Below are positions 6,081-9,511 of a stretch of 9,511 nt of DNA, in pieces. The position numbers and the translations under genes were made by a program. The stretch comes from an uncultured Bacteroidales bacterium. Its GTDB lineage: Bacteria > Bacteroidota > Bacteroidia > Bacteroidales > Muribaculaceae. A model generated the notes under the pieces. That model did no database searches, was not told the origin of the DNA, and was given only the letters and a program-made list of their open reading frames with translations. Position 1 is the first letter of the stretch, and each line of letters begins with the position of its first letter. The stretch is taken from positions 1 to 9,511 of the forward strand of contig URNY01000108.1 of NCBI GenBank assembly GCA_900549375.1, written 5' to 3'.

Positions 6081-6410
6081 TTAATTTAAGAATGCATTGA
6101 TGAATAATTTAATGCTTAGTATAATATTGATGAATCCGACAATTATCAAGCTTATTGCGAACCAAATATCCGGTGAAGCGACGGCAATCAACATACCTCC
6201 ATAAATCATATATACCAAAGCATAAATAAACAATATGGTTCGAGATGTCCCCTGAATCTTATGATTGCGATGGTCATAAAAGTAGTCACAAATAATTACA
6301 AAAATTCCTATAACCGAGAGTGGAATCCAAGCGAGAAATCCAAACACTAATAATGTGATGCCTTGAATAAACCACCAAAATTTTATGAATATATTAGTCC
6401 ATGTTTTCAT
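6081..6410 (-). CDS. Small four-helix membrane protein
   Basis: A 109-residue, very hydrophobic protein with about four membrane segments: roughly 10-27, 28-45, 59-78 and 83-105. The loop DYFYDHRNHKIQGTSRT carries the main positive charge. No family recognised. ATG 6410 overlaps the upstream stop as ATGA. The start MKTWTN is faintly like the KWQK leaders but not enough to call it the same. Small membrane proteins in such arrays can act as immunity to pore-forming or membrane-targeting toxins, but nothing here proves it. Confidence 0.75.
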   Translation of the reverse strand: MKTWTNIFIKFWWFIQGITLLVFGFLAWIPLSVIGIFVIICDYFYDHRNHKIQGTSRTILFIYALVYMIYGGMLIAVASPDIWFAISLIIVGFINIILSIKLFINAFLN

Positions 6411-7102
6411 CGCTTGCCGCTATATCCGACTGATTGTTGTACTTTTATTTTCAGATATACTTCTTTTTGTCTTTTATGGTCATAAGTCTTCAAGAACAAC
6501 ATATTGTTGTCATGCCAAAAGATAGGTTGGATTTTGAAATCTTCTTGGAAAACGAATTCATTGTATTGAGTATTTTTATATGACTGGAAGTTATAAATAT
6601 AATTCTCTTCGCGACGAAAGAACTTCAAGTCTAACGGCCCATCGCAATCGTATCCTGTCTGCGATACATACATCCCGTTTATATTTATTGCCGTTGGGAA
6701 TGCCGCCTCACATAGGTATCTGCCACTCTCAGCATCAAACCACCATACAGAATCCTCAAAAGGAGTGTTGGGTATAACAAAACCATACAACTTAAATTTT
6801 GGAAGATATAATAACCATTGTTTGTTAATCCCAAAACCTTCTACAAAGTCATATATATCCCGACGGGTAAAAGAATCAAGCCGTTCAAACTTCGTTTGCG
6901 ATTCTTTCAACACCATATTCACGATTTCGTTATTGGGAATGGTGTCTGCCGGAATAACATTATAGCGAGAATACTCTTTTTCTGCATCGGCATATTCAAC
7001 GTAGCTTATTTCCTCTACTGAGAAAACAGCTTGGGCAGATGCAACAGCAGCACTTGCTATCACAATCACCAACATCCAAAATCGTTTATCAGTCAGTTTC
7101 AT
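6407..7102 (-). CDS. Secreted (signal-peptide) protein, unrecognised
   Basis: 231 residues from ATG 7102. The frame is open 9 bases further to a GTG at 7111, but 7102 overlaps the upstream stop as TAATG and begins the shared MKLTDKRFW leader, so it is preferred. A signal peptide follows (LVIVIASAAVASAQA, cleavage likely after ASA). The mature part is rich in aromatic residues: GFGINKQWLLYLPKFKLYGF, SVWWFDAESGRYLCEAAF, FKIQPIFWHDNNMLFLKTYD. It resembles secreted beta-rich Bacteroidales hypothetical proteins; no active site is seen. The C-terminal SGKR is encoded by the bases just before the next ATG. Confidence 0.75.
   Translation of the reverse strand: MKLTDKRFWMLVIVIASAAVASAQAVFSVEEISYVEYADAEKEYSRYNVIPADTIPNNEIVNMVLKESQTKFERLDSFTRRDIYDFVEGFGINKQWLLYLPKFKLYGFVIPNTPFEDSVWWFDAESGRYLCEAAFPTAININGMYVSQTGYDCDGPLDLKFFRREENYIYNFQSYKNTQYNEFVFQEDFKIQPIFWHDNNMLFLKTYDHKRQKEVYLKIKVQQSVGYSGKR
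7073..7102 (-). repeat. MKLTDKRFW leader copy (intact)
   Basis: The 5' end of the 6407-7102 gene, plus-strand text ATCGTTTATCAGTCAGTTTCAT. It nearly matches the copies at 4595 and 5391 and, in decayed form, 4200. Here it precedes a signal peptide, whereas at the other sites it precedes unrelated sequence. Confidence 0.75.
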
Positions 7103-8046
7103 TACCACCACGGATTTTTGTATGTTGCACGACTGTCGCCGCTTTCGGGTTCAACAATATCAAGGTCTTTCCATTGCATGAATCTATCCCATTCTGGTGA
7201 GGCATATTTGGGATTAATGCGGATTTCTCCGGCTCCTATATCAAAATCAAAGCGGAATGGCAGACGGTTATCTCCCCACATACAGCGTTTTACTGTCGCA
7301 GGATCCTTGTAGCTTTGCCATGTGCCGACATAGGAGCGGTTCATATACCCATCGCCGTCCTGATCTGTGTTATCCACCTTAATGATTTCCGGTGCATCAT
7401 TCGTTACATATCCGTATGCCCCCAATATACCGTGAAACAATCCGCTTCCATTTTGTGTAGAATCTTCCTTAAGCGAATAATCGGCGATAATTTTATAGTA
7501 GTCAGGAGAATCGGCGTCACGCTCAAAAACATGGTAGATTTTTTTGATTTTGACTTCTCCCGAAAAATCGCAGACATTCTTCTTCACCTTTGTTCGCCCC
7601 CTTACGGAGTATGTCACGGAATCCGATTTTACCACATCGGGATAGAAATAAACTTCTATCCGCTTGAAATCATTGCCAAGTATCCCGTTGACAGGAGCAT
7701 CATAAGTGTAGTCACCCCAATAACTATATGTTTTTAGAAAGGGAGGCTCTAAACGCAGTTTGCCATCAATGAATAGCTGAGTACAGTCCTCAAACAATTG
7801 CCCTTCAATCGGGGTCATATATGTTTCATATAAATCGCTATAATCAATTCGAGCAAGATCAAGCGCATTATTGTCTATCCAATAATACACTGCGCCAAGT
7901 GCGTCGCGCTCAATTTTAAGTGGATTATTTTCCGGAATAATAGAATCTTGTATGGTATCATTAGAAATGAACGTAGCATTTTTACCCTTGCACGATATAG
8001 GCGAGAGACTACAAAGGCCTAATAATATAAGATGTATAAATTTCAT
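7102..8046 (-). CDS. Lipoprotein, about 314 residues, unrecognised
   Basis: The start is set at ATG 8046 (MKFIHLILLGLCSLSPISC), which gives a proper lipoprotein signal with Cys at position 19 and overlaps the upstream stop as ATGA. A further upstream in-frame start would add only upstream-gene sequence. The body contains YSYWGDYTYDAPVNGILGND, VDNTDQDGDGYMNRSYVGTW (a DxDxDG calcium-loop-like stretch) and VKRCMWGDNRLPFRFDFD, then GEIRINPKYASPEWDRF near the C-terminus. These look like strongly conserved blocks of a Bacteroidales hypothetical family I cannot name. It is probably periplasmic or outer-membrane anchored. AAAGGAGG lies 6-7 bases before the start, an unusually good Shine-Dalgarno for this phylum. 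Confidence 0.78.
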   Translation of the reverse strand: MKFIHLILLGLCSLSPISCKGKNATFISNDTIQDSIIPENNPLKIERDALGAVYYWIDNNALDLARIDYSDLYETYMTPIEGQLFEDCTQLFIDGKLRLEPPFLKTYSYWGDYTYDAPVNGILGNDFKRIEVYFYPDVVKSDSVTYSVRGRTKVKKNVCDFSGEVKIKKIYHVFERDADSPDYYKIIADYSLKEDSTQNGSGLFHGILGAYGYVTNDAPEIIKVDNTDQDGDGYMNRSYVGTWQSYKDPATVKRCMWGDNRLPFRFDFDIGAGEIRINPKYASPEWDRFMQWKDLDIVEPESGDSRATYKNPWW

Positions 8047-8279
8047 CGTTTGCCTCCTTTCCGCCATAGACAAATGAACAAGAATACTATAATGAGATAA
8101 TTAGCCAATACGAGATACCCAATATTCAATAAGGCATCATGAGAATCGGACAGGACTCTTTCGACAGAAGGGTGTCCTTTATATATAGTTTGCATATCTG
8201 ACAACCCATATATTACGAAATTTATTATCGCTAAGATTGCAAGCGACACTGTGCCTGCTATTTTCTGCCACTTATTCAT
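8043..8279 (-). CDS. Small two-helix membrane protein
   Basis: A 78-residue protein starting MNKWQKI. Hydrophobic segments at about 8-26 and 51-71 flank a polar stretch (DMQTIYKGHPSVERVLSDSH), giving a probable hairpin topology. No family recognised. Its 5' end is shared with the 5636-6073 lipoprotein gene. It starts 18 bases after the DUF2019 gene stop, and its stop overlaps the next ATG (ATGA). Its last codons (RKGGKR) contain the ribosome site of the following lipoprotein gene. Confidence 0.7.
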   Translation of the reverse strand: MNKWQKIAGTVSLAILAIINFVIYGLSDMQTIYKGHPSVERVLSDSHDALLNIGYLVLANYLIIVFLFICLWRKGGKR

Positions 8280-8280
8280 A
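8250..8280 (-). repeat. KWQKI leader copy 2
   Basis: The 5' end of the 8043-8279 gene; matches the copy at 6045-6074 over about 26 bases with two mismatches, then diverges. Confidence 0.65.
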
Positions 8281-8297
8281 ATCGTTACGAAGAAAAA

Positions 8298-8651
8298 CTA
8301 AAACGGATATATTAAAATGTTTTGTTCCCACTGTTCAAGTGTCATTTTTGCAGTAAGAGAATGTATATCCTCTCTCTGTGAGATCTCTTTGAGAATTGGA
8401 ACAGCGATTTTGGGAGATATCGGCAGCAAGCCATAAGCGGCAAACATTCTTACGCCTACATTAGAATCAGACAACAATGCTTCCAATTCATTCATTTTTC
8501 CTAATCCCTTGAGATATTTGAGAATATGAATAACCCGGTCAAAGGCATTGTTGCCTTTTTTATAATCGCCACACTCCGTTGCAGCAGCTTGAGCAGCCGC
8601 AGTCAAACGAAAGTCGGTTAATGCTTTGCTGATGTTGTCAATCTGTTTCAT
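8298..8651 (-). CDS. DUF2019 family HEAT-like protein
   Basis: A 117-residue, all-helical cytoplasmic protein. The pattern AAAQAAATECGDYKKGNNAFDR, LLSDSNVGVRMFAAYGLL and SPKIAVPILKEISQ matches the HEAT-like DUF2019 family: a GD-x-N linker, a VR-x-AA helix and a final repeat ending in a Trp helix. Family members are often found near toxin or immunity loci, and their molecular function is not established. ATG 8651 overlaps the upstream TAA as TAATG, so its translation is probably coupled to the secreted protein gene before it. Confidence 0.8.
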   Translation of the reverse strand: MKQIDNISKALTDFRLTAAAQAAATECGDYKKGNNAFDRVIHILKYLKGLGKMNELEALLSDSNVGVRMFAAYGLLPISPKIAVPILKEISQREDIHSLTAKMTLEQWEQNILIYPF

Positions 8652-9385
8652 TATTCAATCCATTCACCTGTAGGTTCTTCACGCCTTACAAATTCATCAT
8701 CCTTTTTTATATACCAAGTTTCTTCGCCCGTCCACCAACTTGTTCTTATTTTGACGGCTATCAAATTGTCCGCATAACAGATATTTGTAATCAGTGGAAA
8801 TGATGTGAACCACCAATAACCGCCCCAATGACCATAATCAACCGGTATATATTTCTTTAATATCTTGAGATTTCCTTTATTTATATTCTCTATCTTATCG
8901 CCTTTTCTACAACCGCCGACAAAGGTCGATAAGGTTTTGCTTATATCAGAAGTCAGGTATAGTCCCCGATATGTCAACTGAGGAATAATGCTGTCGATTC
9001 TATATTCATTGTCTTTCAATTCTGAGTAATGATAGGGGAATCCGAAGCGGGGATTAAAAATAGTTGTGTCAACATCCAGATAATATCTTTCAACGTCGAT
9101 GTATTGTGGTATCACATGATATTTCGGCGCAGCATTTTTACCGGTCAGAAAAGTTCCCCCTTCAAGTTGCATGGACAGATAATTATAAGCCACCACCATG
9201 TCTATCAGGCTGTCATTTTTTACTGCCCTCGATGCTACGCTATCGGAATATGCTTCCCAATCCGAGAAAAACTCACTAAGGTTCTTCTTGGTCAGTTTCG
9301 GATACTTTGACAGAAATGACTGCCCACTGCATACGATAGCTGACAGCGTGAGCATTATTGTTATAATAAATATCTTGTTTTTCAT
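8651..9385 (-). CDS. Secreted (signal-peptide) protein, unrecognised
   Basis: A 244-residue protein. The N-terminus MKNKIFIITIMLTLSAIVCS is a signal peptide, with cleavage probably before QSFLSKY; the Cys at 19 makes a lipoprotein possible but the -1 context is weak. The mature part is acidic at first, then has a Trp/Gly-rich block (YGHWGGYWWFTSFPLI) and TSWWTGEETWYIKKDDEF near the C-terminus, suggesting a beta-rich fold. No catalytic motif is seen. AAGGAG lies 7 bases before the ATG, and the start overlaps the upstream stop (ATGA). It is probably a periplasmic accessory or immunity protein, from context only. Confidence 0.75.
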   Translation of the reverse strand: MKNKIFIITIMLTLSAIVCSGQSFLSKYPKLTKKNLSEFFSDWEAYSDSVASRAVKNDSLIDMVVAYNYLSMQLEGGTFLTGKNAAPKYHVIPQYIDVERYYLDVDTTIFNPRFGFPYHYSELKDNEYRIDSIIPQLTYRGLYLTSDISKTLSTFVGGCRKGDKIENINKGNLKILKKYIPVDYGHWGGYWWFTSFPLITNICYADNLIAVKIRTSWWTGEETWYIKKDDEFVRREEPTGEWIE

Positions 9386-9511
9386 CTCTTGTCTCCTTTC
9401 TCGCGATTCTTGACTGAATGTTTTGGAGCTGGTCTGACAGCGTCATTCGGCATCGCATTTTCAAGCATATATCTGAATATGCAATTGTTGTTCTGTTCTA
9501 ATAAATTATCT
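9382..9511 (-). CDS. C-terminus of an upstream gene (start outside window)
   Basis: The minus-strand frame is open from the window edge to a TGA at 9384-9382, 42 residues, including DNLLEQNNNCIFRYMLEN and ending KHSVKNREKGDKR. The stop overlaps the next ATG as ATGA, and its last codons carry the AAGGAG ribosome site for that gene, which supports this frame as real. No family can be told from so short a tail. If the array has a linked toxin or effector, this is the visible place to look for it. Confidence 0.55.
   Translation of the reverse strand, partial: DNLLEQNNNCIFRYMLENAMPNDAVRPAPKHSVKNREKGDKR

Noticed and set aside
7031..7737. Plus-strand open frames opposite the lipoprotein gene
   Set aside because: They are antisense shadows of a minus-strand gene with signal peptide and coupled junctions, and show no domain-like features.
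1..9511. tRNA, rRNA, CRISPR arrays, complete insertion sequences or an integrase
   Set aside because: None found by eye: no evenly spaced short repeats, no transposase or recombinase motifs, and no cloverleaf-like sequence noticed.

Overview
The window looks like part of a mobile element from a Bacteroidales-type gut bacterium (Bacteroides, Prevotella or Muribaculaceae relatives). The signs are a primase-TOPRIM / DUF3408 / MobC-like / relaxase gene order typical of Bacteroidetes mobilizable and conjugative elements, and cargo genes that mostly lack Shine-Dalgarno sites and encode Bacteroidetes-style secreted and lipoprotein precursors. The species cannot be told from the sequence.

Left part, about 1-3337, plus strand: a mobilization module. 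It holds the C-terminal half of a TOPRIM primase-like protein, a DUF3408 protein overlapping it by ATGA, a 180-base non-coding stretch full of inverted repeats (candidate oriT), a MobC-like ribbon-helix-helix protein, a MobA-type relaxase overlapping it by ATGA, and a coiled-coil plus single-membrane-helix protein 2 bases further on. A strong rho-independent terminator at 3292-3337 closes the operon.

Middle part, about 3338-4200: a scrapyard junction. Two 88-bp direct repeats (R1 3480-3567, R2 4079-4166) encode the same plus-strand protein C-terminus with mostly synonymous or conservative differences. They look like duplicated 3' ends of a gene that is otherwise missing here. Each lies just downstream of a minus-strand cargo gene.

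Right part, about 3615-9511, minus strand: a compact cargo operon read right to left, more AT-rich than the mob genes in the rows I sampled. It encodes small or medium proteins without recognisable enzymes: secreted proteins, lipoproteins, small membrane proteins, a DUF2019 HEAT-like protein and two soluble proteins. Most genes are joined by ATGA or TAATG overlaps. The content resembles immunity-gene clusters carried by Bacteroidales mobile elements (acquired interbacterial defence), but that is inference; no toxin is visible.

The most interesting structure is modular 5' ends. A leader encoding MKLTDKRFW occurs four times before unrelated bodies: two intact, one separated from its body by a single extra T in a T run, and one without a start codon. 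A second leader, M(N/K)KWQKI, occurs twice. A frameshifted small membrane protein gene (5400-5623) also lies in the array. Together these suggest recurrent duplication, recombination and decay.
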